The notes beneath the pieces were generated by a model, which ran no database searches, had not been told where the DNA came from, and saw nothing but the letters and a program-made list of their open reading frames with translations. A stretch of 64,000 nucleotides of DNA. It comes from Anoplopoma fimbria. Lineage: Eukaryota > Chordata > Actinopteri > Perciformes > Anoplopomatidae. Where the stretch lies: NCBI RefSeq assembly GCF_027596085.1, contig NC_072450.1, positions 8,264,903 through 8,328,902 on the forward strand, in the 5' to 3' direction. Shown piece after piece: positions 1-41,240 of the stretch. The stretch's first letter is position 1. The number at the start of each line of letters is the position of its first letter. A program made the translations under genes and the position numbers.

Positions 1-3000
1 AATTGCTAAAAAAGTCATAGTATAGCATGTCGAAAAAAGTGCAAAATAAGTCATAGTATAGTATGTCGAAAAAAGTGCAAAATAAGTCATAATATAGCAT
101 GTCGAAAAAAATAAGTCATAGTATAGCATGTTGAAAAGTAAATAAAAAGTTATAGTATAGTATGTCAAAAAAGTGATTAAAAATGTCACGGTATAGTATG
201 TCGAAAAAAGTGCAAAATAAGTCATAGTATAGCATGTCGAAAGAAAATCATAGTATAGCATGTAAAAAAAAATCTTAGTATAGCATGTCGAAAAAAGTGG
301 AAAATAAATAATAGCATGTCGAAAAAAGTTAAAATAAGTATAGTATGTCGAAAAAAAAATAAGTCATAGTATAGCATGTCGAAAAAAAAAGTCTTAGTAT
401 AGCATGTCAAAAAAGTGAAAAAAGTCATAGTATAGCATGTCGAAAAAAGTGGAAAAAAATAAAAAAATCATAGTATAGCATGTCGAAAAAAAGTCAAAAT
501 AAGTCATAGTATAGCATGTCGAAAGAAAAGTCATAGTATAGCATGTCGAAAAAAGTGCAAAAAAAGTCATAGTATAGTATGTCGAAAAAAGTGCAAAATA
601 AGTCATAGTATAGCATGTCGAAAAAAGTCATAGTCATAGTAGCATGTTGATAAAGTAAATAAAAAGTTATAGTATAGTAGGTCGAAAAAAGTGGAAATAA
701 GTCATAGTATAGCATGTCGAAAAAAATCATAGTATAGCATGTAAAAAAAAAAAATTAGTATAGCATGTCGAAAAAAGTGGAAAATAAGTCATAGTATAGC
801 ATGTCGAAAAAAAATCATAGTATAGCATGTAAAAAAAAAAGTCATAGTATAGCATGTCGAAAAAAGTGGAAAATAAGTCATAGTATAGCATGTCGAAAAA
901 AGTGCAAAATAAGTCATAATATAGCATGTCGAAAAAAAATCATAGTGTAGCATGTTGATAAAGTAAATAAAAAGTTATAGTATAGTAGGTCGAAAAAAGT
1001 GGAAAATAAGTCATAGTATAGCATGTCATGAAAAAAAATCATGTCGAAAAAAATAGTATAGCATGTCAAAAAAGTGAAAAAATGTCATAGTATAGTATGT
1101 CGAAAAAAAAAATAAGTCATAGTATAGCATGTCGAAAAAAAAGTCATAGTATAGTATGTCAAAAATCATAGTATAGCATGTCGAAAAAAGTGCAAAATAA
1201 GTCATAGTATAGCATGTCGAAAAAGTATAGCATGTAAAAAAAAATCTTAGTATAGCATGTTGAAAAAAGTGGAAAATAAGTCATAGTATAGCATGTCGAA
1301 AAAAGTGGTATAGCATGTCGAAAAAAAATAAAAAAGTCATAGTATAGCATGTCAAAAAAGTGAAAAAAAGTCATAGTATAGTATGTCGAAAAAAGTGGAA
1401 AATAAGTCATAGTATAGCATGTCGAAAAAAAGTCTTAGTATAACATGTTGAAAAAAGTAAATAAAAAGTCATAGTATAGCATGTCGAAACAAAGTCCTAG
1501 TATGGCACGTCGAAGAAATTGCTAAAAAAGTCATAGTATAGCATGTCGAAAAAAGTGCAAAATAAGTCATAGTATAGTATGTCGAAAAAAGTGCAAAATA
1601 AGTCATAATATAGCATGTCGAAAAAAAGTCATAGTGTAGCATGTTGATAAAGTAAATAAAAAGTTATAGTATAGTAGGTCGAAACAAAGTCATAGTATAG
1701 CTGTCGAAAAAAAGTCATAGTATAGCATGTCAAAAGAAAAAATCATAGTATAGCATGTCAAAAAAAATCTTAGTATAGCATGTCGAAAAAAGTGCAAAAT
1801 AAGTCATAGTATAGCATGTCGAAAAAAGTCATAGTATAGCATGTCGAAAAAAAAAGTGCAAAATAAGTCATAATATAGCATGTCGAAAAAAATCATAGTA
1901 ATGTTGATAAAGTAAATAAAAAAATAAAAAGTTATAGTATAGTAGGTCGAAAAAGGTGGAAAATAAGTCATAGTATAGCATGTCGAAAGAAAATCATAGT
2001 ATAGCATGTAAAAAAAAATCTTAGTATAGCATGTCGAAAAAAGTGGAAAATAAGTCATAGTATAGCATGTCGAAAAAAGTGGAAAATAAGTCATAGTATA
2101 GTATGTCGAAAAAAATCAAAATAAGTCATAGTATAGCATGTCGAAAAAAGTGGAAAATAAAAAAAGTCATAGTATAGCATGTCGAAAAAAGTGGAAAATA
2201 AGTCATAGTATAGCATGTGAAAAAAGTCATAGTATAGTATGTCAAAAAAGTGATTAAAAATGTCAAAAGTATAGTATGTGAAAAAAGTGGAAAATAAGTC
2301 ATAGTATAGCATGTCGAAAAAAGTCATTAGTATAACATGTTGAAAAAAAATAAATAAAAAGTCATAGTATAAGCATGTCGAAACAAAGTCCTAGTATGGC
2401 ACGTCGAAGAAATTGCTAAAAAAAGTCATAGTATAGCATGTCGAAAAAAGTGCAAAATAAGTCATAGTATAGTATGTCGAAAAAAGTGCAAAATAAGTCA
2501 TAGTATAGCATGTCGAAAAAAAGTCATAGTGTAGCATGTTGAAAAGTAAATAAAAAGTCATAGTATAGTATGAAAAAAAATAAGTCGAAAAAAAAAGTGG
2601 AAAATAAAGTCATAGTATAGCATAGTATAGCATGTCGAAAAAAAATGGAAAATAAGTCATAGTATAGCATGTCGAAAAAAGTGGAAAATAAGTCATAGTA
2701 TAGCATGTCAAAAAAAAATCATAGTATAGCATGTAAAAAAAAATCTTAGTATAGCATGTCGAAAAAAGTGGAAAATAAGTCATAGTATAGCATGTCGAAA
2801 AAAGTGGAAAATAAGTCATAGTATAGCATGTCGAAAAAAATCTTAGTATAACATGTTGAAAAAGTAAATAAAAAGTCATAGTATAGCATGTCGAAAAAAG
2901 TGGAAAGTCCTAGTATAGCATGTCGTCGAAAAAATTGCATAAAAAAGTCATAGTATAGCATGTCGAAAAAAGTGCAAAATAAGTCATAGTATAGTATGTC

Positions 3001-6000
3001 GAAAAAAGTGCAAAATAAGTCATAATATAGCATGTCGAAAAAAAAAATCATAGTGTAGCATGTTGATAAAGTAAATAAAAAGTTATAGTATAGTATGTCG
3101 AAAAAAATAAGTCATAGTGCAAAATAAGTCATAGTATAGCTGTCGAAAAAAGTCATAGTATAGCATGTCAAAAAAAATCAATCATAGTATAGCATGTATA
3201 AAAAAGAAAATCATAGTATAGCATGTCGAAAAAAGTGGAAAATAAGTCATAGTATAGTATGTCGAAAAAAGTGCAAAATAAGTCATAATATAGCATGTCG
3301 AAAAAAGTGCAAAATAAGTCATAGTATAGCATGTCGAAAAAAATCATAGCATAAGTCATAGTATAGCATGTCGAAAAAAGTGGAAAAAAAGTCATAGTAT
3401 AGCATGTCGAAAAAAGTGGAAAATAAGTCATAGTATAGCATGTCGAAAAAAAGTCTTAGTATAACATGTTGAAAAAAGTAAATAAAAAGTCATAGTATAG
3501 CATGTCGAAACAAAGTCCTAGTATGGCACGTCGAAGAAATTGCTAAAAAAAGTCATAGTATAGCATGTCGAAAAAAGTGCAAAATAAGTCATAGTATAGT
3601 ATGTCGAAAAAAGTGCAAAATAAGTCATAATATAGCATGTCGAAAAAAAGTCATAGTGTAGCATGTTGATAAAGTAAATAAAAAGTTATAGTATAGTAGG
3701 TCGAAACAAAGTCATAGTATAGCTGTCGAAAAAAAGTCATAGTATAGCATGTCAAAAGAAAATCATAGTATAGCATGTAAAAAAAAAATCTTAGTATAGC
3801 ATGTCGAAAAAAGTGCAAAATAAGTCATAGTATAGTATGTCGAAAAAAGTGGAAAATAAGTCATAATATAGCATGTCGAAAAAAAGTCATAGTGTAGCAT
3901 GTTGATAAAGTAAATAAAAAGTTATAGTATAGTAGGTCGAAAAAAGTGGAAAATAAGTCATAGTATAGCATGTCGAAAAACGTCATAGTATAGTATGTCA
4001 AAAAAGTGATTAAAAATGTCAAGGTATAGTATGTCGAAAAAAGTGGAAAATAAGTCATAGTATAGCATGTCGAAAAAAATCATAGTATAGCATGTAAAAA
4101 AAAAAGTCTTAGTATAGCATGTCGAAAAAAGTGGAAAATAAGTCATAATATAGCATGTCGAAAAAAAAATAAGTCATAGTATAGCATGTTGAAAAGTAAA
4201 TAAAAAGTATAGTATAGTAAAAAAGGTTGAAAAAAGTGGAAAATAAGTCATAGTATAGCATGTCGAAAAAAGTGGAAAATAAGTCATAGTATAGCATGTC
4301 GAAAAAAGTCTTAGTATAACATGTTGAAAAAAGTAAATAAAAAGTCATAGTATAGCATGTCGAAACAAAGTCCTAGTATGGCAAAGAAATTGCTAAAAAA
4401 GTCATAGTATAGCATGTCGAAAAAAGTGCAAAATAAGTCATAGTATAGTATGTCGAAAAAAGTGCAAAATAAGTCATAGTATAGCATGTCGAAAAAAAAA
4501 ATAAGTCATAGTGTAGCATGTTGATAAAGTAAATAAAAAGTTATAGTATAGTAGGTCGAAAAAAGTGCAAAATAAGTCATAGTATAGCATGTCGAAAAAA
4601 AAAATAAGTCATAGTATAGCATGTCAAAAGAAAATCATAGTATAGCATGTAAAAAAAAAAATCTTAGTATAGCATGTCGAAAAAAATAAGTGGAAAATAA
4701 GTCATAGTATAGTATGTCGAAAAAAGTGCAAAATAAGTCATAATATAGCATGTCGAAAAAAAGTCATAGTGTAGCATGTTGATAAAGTAAATAAAAAGTT
4801 ATAGTATAGTAGGTCGAAAAAAGTGGAAAATAAGTCATAGTATAGCATGTCGAAAAACGTCATAGTATAGTATGTCAAAAAAAATCATAGTGATTAAAAA
4901 TGTCAAGGTATAGTATGTCGAAAAAAGTGGAAAATAAGTCATAGTATAGCATGTCGAAAGAAAATCATAGTATAGCATGTAAAAAAAAATCTTAGTATAG
5001 CATGTCGAAAAAAGTGGAAAATAAGTCATAGTATAGCATGTCGAAAAAAAATCATAGTGTAGCATGTTGATAAAGTAAATAAAAAGTTATAGTATAGTAT
5101 GTCGAAAAAAAAAATAAGTCATAGTATAGCATGTCGAAAAAAAGTCTTAGTATAGCATGTCGAAAGAAAATCATAGTATAGCATGTAAAAAAAAATCTTA
5201 GTATAGCATGTCGAAAAAAGTGGAAAATAAGTCATAGTATAGCATGTCGAAAAAAGTGCAAAGTCATAATATAGCATGTCGAAAAAAATCATAGTGTAGC
5301 ATGTTGATAAAGTAAATAAAAAGTTATAGTATAGTAGGTCGAAAAAAGTGGAAAATAAGTCATAGTATAGCATGTCGAAAAAAAGTCTTAGTATAGCATG
5401 TCGAAAAATGTCATAGTATAGTATGTCAAAAAAGTGATTAAAAATGTCACAGTATAGTATGTCGAAAAAAGTGGAAAATAAGTCATAGTATAGCATGTCG
5501 AAAGAAAATCATAGTATAGCATGTAAAAAAAAATCTTAGTATAGCATGTCGAAAAAAGTGGAAAATAAGTCATAGTATAGCATGTCGAAAAAAGTGGAAA
5601 ATAAGTCATAGTATAGCATGTCGAAAAAAAGTGGAAAATAAGTCATAGTATAGCATGTCGAAAAAATCATAGTCATAGTATAGCATGTCGAAAAAAGTGG
5701 AAAATAAGTCATAGTATAGCATGTCGAAAAAAGTCTTAGTATAACATGTTGAAAAAAGTAAATAAAAAGTCAAAAATAAAAAGTCATAGTATAAGCATGT
5801 CGAAACAAAGTCCTAGTATGGCACGTCGAAGAAATTGCTAAAAAAAGTCATAGTATAGCATGTCGAAAAAAGTGCAAAATAAGTCATAGTATAGTATGTC
5901 GAAAAAAGTCATAGTGTAGCATGTTGATAAAGTAAATAAAAAGTTATAGTATAGTATGTCATGAAAAAAAATAAGTGCAAAATAAGTCATAATATAGCAT

Positions 6001-6950
6001 GTCGAAAAAAAGTCATAGTGTAGCATGTTGATAAAGTAAATAAAAAGTTATAGTATAGTAGGTCGAAAAAAGTGGAAAATAAGTCATAGTATAGCATGTC
6101 GAAAAAAGTCTTAGTATAGCATGTCGAAAAACGTCATAGTATAGTATGTCAAAAAAGTGATTAAAAATGTCACAGTATAGTATGTCAAAAAAGTAATATA
6201 AAACCATAACATGGTATGTTATAAAACTGTAATCAAAAAGTCAGGTTATAGCAAATTACATTAAATGTTATAGTATAGTATGCCATAAAAATGCCAAAAA
6301 AATAGTATAGCATGTCGAAACAAAGTCCTAGTAAAGCACTTCGAAAAATTGCTGAAACAGTCTTAGTATAGCATGTCGAAAAAAAGTCATAGAATAGCAT
6401 GTCAAAACAAAGTCTTAGTTTAGCATGTCAAAAAAAAGTCTTACTATAGTATGTGGAAAAAAAGTGATTGAAAACTTCATGGTATAGCATGTCAAAAGAA
6501 AATCATAGTATAGCATGTAAAAAAAAATCATAGTATAGCATGTCGAAAAAAGTCTTAGTATAATCATAAAAACAGTCATAGTATAGCATGTCGAAAAAAA
6601 GTCTTAGTATAACATGTTGAAAAAAGTAAATAAAAAGTCATAGTATAAGCATGTCGAAACAAAGTCCTAGTATGGCACGTCGAAGAAATTGCTAAAAGTC
6701 ATAGTATAGCATGTCGAAAAAAGTGCAAAATAAGTCATAGTATAGTATGTCGAAAAAAATAGTCTTAGTATAGCATGTCGAAAAAAGTGCAAAATAAGTC
6801 ATAGTATAGTATGTCGAAAAAAGTGATTAAAAACGTCACAGTATAGTATGTCGAAAAAAATGCAAAATAAGTCATAGTATAGCATGTCCAAAAAGTGATT
6901 AAAAACCTCATAGTATAGCATGTCGAAAGTACATTCTAAAATCTCTTCAA
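1..6950. repeat. Satellite array, homogeneous core
   Basis: Tandem repeat built on a monomer of about 36 bp. A conserved part reads GTCATAGTATAGCATGTCGA and runs into an A tract. A variable linker follows (GTGCAAAATAA, GTGGAAAATAA, GTGATTAAAAAT or GTAAATAAAAA). The linkers and small length changes are shuffled, and marker variants recur every 0.85-1.44 kb, so there is higher-order structure. The A runs all lie on the plus strand. The array is cut by the left edge of the window. Many open frames on the minus strand here are simply translations of the repeat and are not genes. Confidence 0.97.
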
Positions 6951-8356
6951 AAAGTCATGTTATAGCATATCATGAAAAAAATCATAAAAAGCTTTATTGT
7001 ACAGTATGCTATAAATTGCCAAAATGAGCCATAGTATAGAATGCAAAAGAATCCATAAAAATAGTAGTTTGCCATAACAAATTCACCAAAAGTCATGTAA
7101 TAGTATGTCATGAATATGTAATCAAAAAGTCATGTTTTAGCATTTCAAAAATGTCATAAAACTGTTATAGTATAGTATGCCATACAAATGCCAAAATTAG
7201 TCATTGTATAGTATGTTATGAAAATGTCAAAAAATAGTATTGTATGACGAGTATAGTATGACATAAATAAATCATCAGAATCAGAATCAGAAGCTGTTTA
7301 TTGCAAAGTACATAACACATACAAGGTATTTGGCTGGATGATTGATTCGTGCGTAACAGTAAACACAGTGCAAAAATATAATACATAAATTAAAAATAGA
7401 AATATGATAATGTACAATAAATATTTTGTAAACAAATAAGAGTATGATAAAACAAATATATTATTAAAGTGTCAAGTGTATATTAATAAAGAAAAAAATG
7501 TGCAAGGCTGTTTAACTGAGAAATTGTCCTGGGGATGTAAGTGTCTGAGTCATGGGGGGTCCCGGTCTTTAGTGATGAACCCAACTGCTTTTGTGTCATG
7601 AGTTCTTGGTCCTGTTGGGCTGAAGCCTCCTGCCAAAATCAAAGTGTCATGTTATAGTATTTCATAAATATGCCACCATGACGTCATTGTATTGTATACC
7701 ATAAATATGTCATAAAAATGTCATTACAGCATATCATAGTATGCCATAAAAGTCATGCATTGGTATGTCAGAAACAAAGTCTTGAAGATTTCATTAAAAG
7801 TTGATTGTATAGTATGCCATAAAAATGCTAAATTCAGTCATAGTATAGTATGCAATAAAAATCCTAAAAAGTCAATTTATAGTATGTCATAAATATGCCA
7901 AAATTAGTCGAGTATAGTATGCCATAAAATGACAAAAAAGTCATAGTATAGTATGTCATTAAATAGCATGCCATAAAAATACCAAAAGTCTCAGTATAGT
8001 ATGTTGTAAAAATGTCATCAGAAAATTATGTAATAGCATGTCATAAAGATTTCATTAAAAGGTCATAGTATATTTTTGTCTTTAAAATGTCACCAAAAAG
8101 TCATAGCATAATATATCATAACAAATGTCTTCAAAAAGTCATGTTATAGAATATCATACAAATTTCATAAAAAGGTTACAGTATAGTATGTCATAAGAAA
8201 TCCTAAAATGTCATCGTATGTCAGAAATATGCCAAAAAAATCATAGTGTAGTATGCCATTAATATGTCATGGTATAACATGTAATACATAAAAAGGTTAT
8301 AGTGTCATTCCAAAATGAGTCCTAGTATAGTACGTCTTAAATATGCCAAAATAGAC
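6951..8356. repeat. Satellite array, decayed right flank
   Basis: Diverged monomers of the same family, still about 34-36 bp apart, with the form GTCATAGTATAGTATG followed by CCATAAAAATGCCAAAA. Similarity to the core fades to the right and ends near 8356. The flank looks older than the core, as expected when unequal exchange homogenises the centre of an array and the edge is left to mutate. A dispersed element interrupts it at 7268-7640. Confidence 0.88.
7268..7640. mobile_element. Dispersed repeat inserted in the satellite
   Basis: Non-satellite segment flanked on both sides by decayed monomers. It opens with a tandem ATCAGA motif and then GCTGTTTATTGCAAAGTAC, a sequence type I know as a common fish interspersed repeat (probably a non-LTR or SINE-type 3' region). 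It also contains AT-rich sequence and the phrase GTGTCTGAGTCATGGGG. No coding capacity is seen. The family assignment comes from memory and is tentative; the insertion itself is clear from the sequence. Confidence 0.65.
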
Positions 8357-10254
8357 ACAGTATCCACAATCGTTCATTTTGGGTCAAACACTTGTTCCTG
8401 GCTCATTTGAGTTTGTACTTCATGTTGAACTACATGAACTACATACTCCTGTTAGAATGGACAGAAGCCAATTCTTCTTTAAAACAGCAACTCAATTTTG
8501 AAAGAAACATTCTGCCTGAATAACATTTTCTATCAACACAATAGGGAAACATTTTTAATGAACCTATCTACAAAACGGTCGTGAACATTATTGGTTCATG
8601 AAAACCCAAATTAATTTCATTGTGTAATTAGAGCAAAGCATCCGGTTAAAATTTCTCCTTTTGGTAAGTTATTGAAAAGTCAACGGTGACACAAGACGGG
8701 ACTTGTTTACTTTTCCATATATCTCAGTATTTCTCAACATTTAACCAAAGCCACTGTGTTTCCTTAAACTCAACTTCCCTATTTTAGTTTCCTAAATTGA
8801 ACCACATGTGCTTCATAGAACAAAAAGCTCAATCCACTTTGTTTTGACTTATATATATCTATGACTTATATATATATCTATGCATGCATCGCTCAGCCAT
8901 ATATCCAGAGCACCTTGGCCCACACAGTTAGGTGAAATGCATGGCAAAGAAATCTCCCCATATTGCCTCCCTAACTACCCCGTCTCTCCACCTCTCTCTC
9001 ACATCCAGTCAGAAATCACAGCCTTACAGCCAGCTCCCCCACAAGAGTGAACATGAATGCAGTCACCGCCTGTGGTGGGAGAGGAAGACGGAAAAGACAT
9101 GGCAACTGTTCGGGGCGGTGAGTCTATAACACGGGTTTCACAGACACTTGCATTCTTGTATATATGATGAGTAACTATGGAAGCCTGTGCTTGACAAAAT
9201 ACACAACAGAAAAAAAGCCAAAAGTTGCAGTTTGATTTTAACGTTCTGGTCGTTATTGGCATGCTTTTGATTTTATCCTGTTTCACAATCATCACTGGTA
9301 TCCGCACAAAGCAGTTTGTCATTTTCTGAGGTGTGTGTGTGTGTGTGTGTGTGGGGGGGGGGGGGTGCTACTGAATGTGTCTCTACTGGTTCTGTGATTA
9401 AAGTGTGGCAACAGTGTGTGTTTGTATGTGTGGTTTGGCAAGCCACTCGGATCCTTCGCTCCGTCTCATCCCTCCAACCATTGCTTTTGTCATCAGGCCT
9501 GAAAAAAAACACAAACCATCCCATCTGGAGACAAAGCCATTAACTGACACTTCTTTTTTTTTATTATTACATCAGTGTGTGTGTGCGGTGACAAATATAT
9601 TAGTCATTGTGTCGGAACCATGACATTTAACGGTTCCCGTTCCCCAAAATGACACCTACAATAACTACTTGATTTCTCTCAGCGCTGGCAGTTGGTGCCT
9701 GTTTTCTTTTGTTTTCCACAACTTCTCCCATTTTAACGTGTTAATTTACAGGCTGAACACCAAACCAGAGTGTTCATGGATCCAAAACAATACTGAGAGT
9801 TTCATTCGACTACATTTACCATAAACACTGATTGGACATCAACGTTAAGTAAAGGATGTGAATATGTCTTTCCCCGCTGGTTAGCACTAAAGAAGCTAGC
9901 TGATTAGCTTTCTAGCGGTAGTGCTAACTTGTAGCATAAGTTGCCATCACATGAACTTCATGAAGTATGTAATATTCTTTTAGCTAATGTGTTTATTTTG
10001 AGTTAAACTCGTATTAATTCATTTTATCTGCACTATTTTCACGGTGTTTAACTCTTTTAAACAGAGAACATGGAACCGTTACGATTCTCCAGTGCAGGTC
10101 ATACCTTGCATTTTCTTTTGTTTGGGGTAAATGAGAAAAATCCAGCTTCTGAACCGTCACACGGCTACAAAAACACTACAGAGGACGTGACCTCAGTGTC
10201 CTAAACAGATGAAACACAGTCAGACTCGGTAGGTCAATCACAAGGAAATGGGCC
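8357..10254. other. Intergenic spacer, satellite to tle3 3' end
   Basis: Ordinary AT-rich intergenic DNA. The only distinct structure is a composite microsatellite at 9331-9365: GT repeats running directly into about 14 G. Short TATA-type runs lie near 8850-8880. No exon, RNA gene or known protein similarity was recognised; the open frames around 8932-9623 mostly arise from low-complexity DNA. Confidence 0.6.
9331..9365. repeat. (GT)n(G)n composite microsatellite
   Basis: About 12 GT units followed without a break by a run of about 14 G. Likely polymorphic. Confidence 0.95.
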
Positions 10255-10269
10255 ATTCTACAAAAACTG

Positions 10270-10283
10270 TTTTATTGATTTAT
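10270..10283 (-). terminator. tle3: Tandem distal poly(A) signals
   Basis: Two AATAAA hexamers within 14 nt on the minus strand, followed by a T-rich element. Best candidate for the main tle3 3' end. Confidence 0.5.
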
Positions 10284-11230
10284 TAACAACTGTACATTTA
10301 TTTTCAGTGCCGACAGCATTTGCTACATACTTTGGTGTGATTCAGAGGGCCAGCGCTGATCGGCCCTTTAGAATTTTTTTTGTGGGAAATGCTGACAGGA
10401 TCAGGAGCACAGTGTACAACCAGAATTATTCACTGTTGTCTTACCGTCTACATGGGAGACACTCGACTTATTCATTTGTGTTTACATTTAAGTGCCGTTC
10501 CCTCTGTCCTCATGAGCATTTACATGTCTCCGCCAACCAAACATATTCCAGGAATATTGATAAGATAAGGATTCCAATAGCGCAGATTGAACAGTTTAGT
10601 CTGTAGCCAAGAAAGCAATGGTGCAATTCAACATCCATATTGCGTCAAGTTAGCAAAAAAGCACATTTTCATCCAGTTTGTGCCTGCTGCAGTGCTTCTG
10701 CTGCCAACTGAGGTCCAAGGGTTAGGCTAAACATTAAACGTTCCCCATCTCGTGTAATCCAACAAGGTAAAACAAACAGGGAGAAAGATAGCACAGACAG
10801 AGCAGTACACTTTAAAAAAAAAAAAGGTCTTTTGTTATATATATGAATTAAATTTACATCCATTTCTTCTCCTGAATCATAGTGTCCTGCTCCGTCCCAC
10901 AGTGGTCCAAACCAGCCAAGTCTCTGCCGGAGTCAGAGGACTCCACGTATCCATTGTCCGGTAAGAGCACTGTGACAAAAAGGCCATTTAAAAATCTCCA
11001 CAAAACGTCCTACTTACAAGTTTCATGCTCCTCTGTTTCATTTCTGAAAAGGTCAGCTTGGAGAATGTGCTTTAAGAAAAATCAAGAGTAAAATTGTTAA
11101 AAAGTTCTAATCTATGTTCTGCTTTCCCACTCAAATATCATGGCATAAGACAGAGTGGGCCAAAAAAAATCATCACAAGTACACCCAGGACATGAAAATA
11201 TATATATTTTATAATATATATAAAGTGTCT

Positions 11231-11236
11231 TTTATT
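11231..11236 (-). terminator. tle3: Alternative proximal poly(A) signal
   Basis: AATAAA on the minus strand about 317 nt after the stop codon. Candidate proximal polyadenylation signal for tle3. Confidence 0.4.
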
Positions 11237-11552
11237 TAATCCGATATGTACACTTTTCACAAGACGTCTGGGGGAACGAGGTTCTCAGAAATGAAGCGCC
11301 GCTTCATCGGGTTACGACCAAATATTCTCAAGGGGGGAAAAAAGTTTTAAAAAAAATGTGTAACCAAAAAAGAAACCTTCCAAATCAAGTACAGAAAATC
11401 TTCTTTCCAGCACAAGCATCCTTCGGTCATCGATCACCGCCAGTGCCAAATCTGTAGTTCATTTCAGCGCGTTGTAGTCCACAGACGGATGGTCGGAGTA
11501 AAAAGTAAAAGTCTTCTCCTCAGAAGTGCTGAAGCAGGAGCCTCCGTTCTCT

Positions 11553-39724
<28,172 letters not shown>

Positions 39725-40772
39725 GTCGCGTCCTTGACACGAGGGAATTCGTTGTTTTCTCTCCTTTTTCTTTCCCCCCACCCACCCACCACCACCCCCC
39801 TTAATCCCAGTGAAGGTGCGGTAAATCACCGCCACCCCTCCCTTGGTGCACGCAGGATGGCGGCGGACAAAGCCCCGTGTTCGGCTGCGAGGCAGAGCAG
39901 CTCAAGACCCCCGGACCGCTGGATGGATCCCCCGGTCGGCCTCTCCTTTGTACCTTAACACACACTACACACACACTATATATATATACACACACACACA
40001 ACACACACACACACACACACACGGAGAGAGAAACGAGGCACAGCTGAGCAGCTCGATCACTTCACTGTTCACCGAGTAAAAGGTTTTTATTACCAACTTA
40101 ACTGGGTGTCTGTGAACTACTCCTTGACAAAATGAGAATAACATTTTTATACATATATATATAAAAAAAAGGTATTAACTTTTTTTTTTTTAATTCCATA
40201 TATTCCTCATTTTCTGTCACAAAAAAAATAAAAATGTAAATATCTCCTTGATGTGCTTTGAGCCAGCAAAATGCGTTTGATCCCCCAAAAAAAAGAAAAA
40301 AAAAAAAAAGAAAAAAGTCAAATAAATCCCAAAGTTGATACTTTTGATCACAACCGCAACATCTCGATGCGTTTGTAATTCTGCTAAAAACGCAAAACAT
40401 GATCACGCACACACACGCACACGCACATATACACGCACGCGCAGCGGGGATGTTTTGGTGGTCCAGGAGGAAAAATAAGAAATAAGAAATAAGAATAAAC
40501 AAGAAAAACAAGGAGCTGCTTTCATAAAGCCACACCAGCACCACCAACACCACCCGCCTCGTTAGCGGCTCTCCTCATGTCGCCCTTCTTTTTTCTTTAC
40601 CTTTGTCTGGGCTGATTCCTCCTCCTCCTCTTTCTTTCTCTTTCTCCTTTTCTTTTCTTTCTTCACAGGTGAAACAAAATTAAAATAGTATCCATCCACG
40701 GAAAGCTTAACATCCGCCGCTGCAGAACGATGCGTCCGGAAAATGTTATATTGTTGCAAACACTTGAGAGTG

Positions 40773-40807
<35 letters not shown>

Positions 40808-41100
40808 CCGGTGATCCCGAGAAGCGTCTCCCCGTCCGGCCCAATGCACAAGCTGTTGCACGCATGCACCCCTCTCACAGTGTTCGATCCCCTGCAGCAG
40901 CACCCGAGTCTTCCAGTAAGTCCAAAAAAGATTGCGTTTCTTTGCGTTTTTTTGCGTTATTTCTTGTGAAAATGTCGGTTGTGCAACACACCACTAGGCT
41001 TTACTGGTGGGGTTATACCCAGTTCCTCCACCACTCTGTACCACACACAGACTGTGCACCGACACGAGGAACAGAGTGGAGAGTGAGAGAGAGAGGGTGA
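39725..41100 (-). other. tle3: tle3 5' UTR and proximal upstream DNA
   Basis: Sequence upstream of the tle3 ATG. A GC-rich piece with CpGs (39841-39950) is followed by AC and TA repeats (39960-40020), A/T runs, a pyrimidine-rich stretch (40616-40662), a poly(A) of about 30 (40776-40805) and GA repeats (41080-41117). TLE3 transcripts in other vertebrates have long 5' UTRs, so part of this is probably transcribed. The start site cannot be fixed from the sequence. Confidence 0.45.
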
Positions 41101-41129
41101 GAGAGAGAGAGAGAGGGGGGGCTCTGCTC

Positions 41130-41240
41130 TCAGCCAATAGCGTGCTCTGAATGAGTTCGACGCCGGTGGCCAATCAGAGCGCGGCGCTCCCCACGTGGGG
41201 GTGGGGCGTTCTGATTGGGCCCGCGTTGCGTGACCTCACA
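41130..41240 (-). promoter_or_regulatory. tle3: Probable tle3 core promoter module (proximal)
   Basis: CpG-rich block with CCAAT boxes at 41134-41138, 41170-41174 and (minus strand) 41214-41218, an E-box CACGTG at 41192-41197, GGGGCG-type GC boxes next to it and a CRE-like TGACCTCA at 41231-41238. This is the densest promoter-type cluster upstream of tle3. No TATA box stands out. The direction is inferred from gene position. Confidence 0.55.

Larger units (their letters stand above)
10255..11552 (-). other. tle3: Probable tle3 3' UTR
   Basis: Sequence downstream of the tle3 stop codon. Two overlapping poly(A) signals on the minus strand (AATAAATCAATAAA) lie at about 10270-10283 and are followed by a T-rich stretch, giving a likely 3' end near 10255 and a UTR of about 1.3 kb. 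A nearer AATAAA at 11231-11236 could give a UTR of about 0.3 kb. Which site is used cannot be told from the sequence. Open frames on the plus strand here (for example 10307-10606) have no recognisable similarity. Confidence 0.5.

Noticed and set aside
222..6207. Numerous minus-strand open frames (60-125 codons) rich in FFDMLYYD and STCYTMTYF
   Set aside because: Direct translations of the 36-bp satellite in different frames; no start context, domain or codon logic.
1..6950. CRISPR-like array (short repeats with variable spacers)
   Set aside because: Vertebrate context, no unique spacers, no cas genes; the linkers are a few recurrent variants of one satellite.
10307..10606. 99-codon plus-strand open frame beside the tle3 3' end
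   Set aside because: Lies opposite the likely tle3 3' UTR, with no similarity or splice support.
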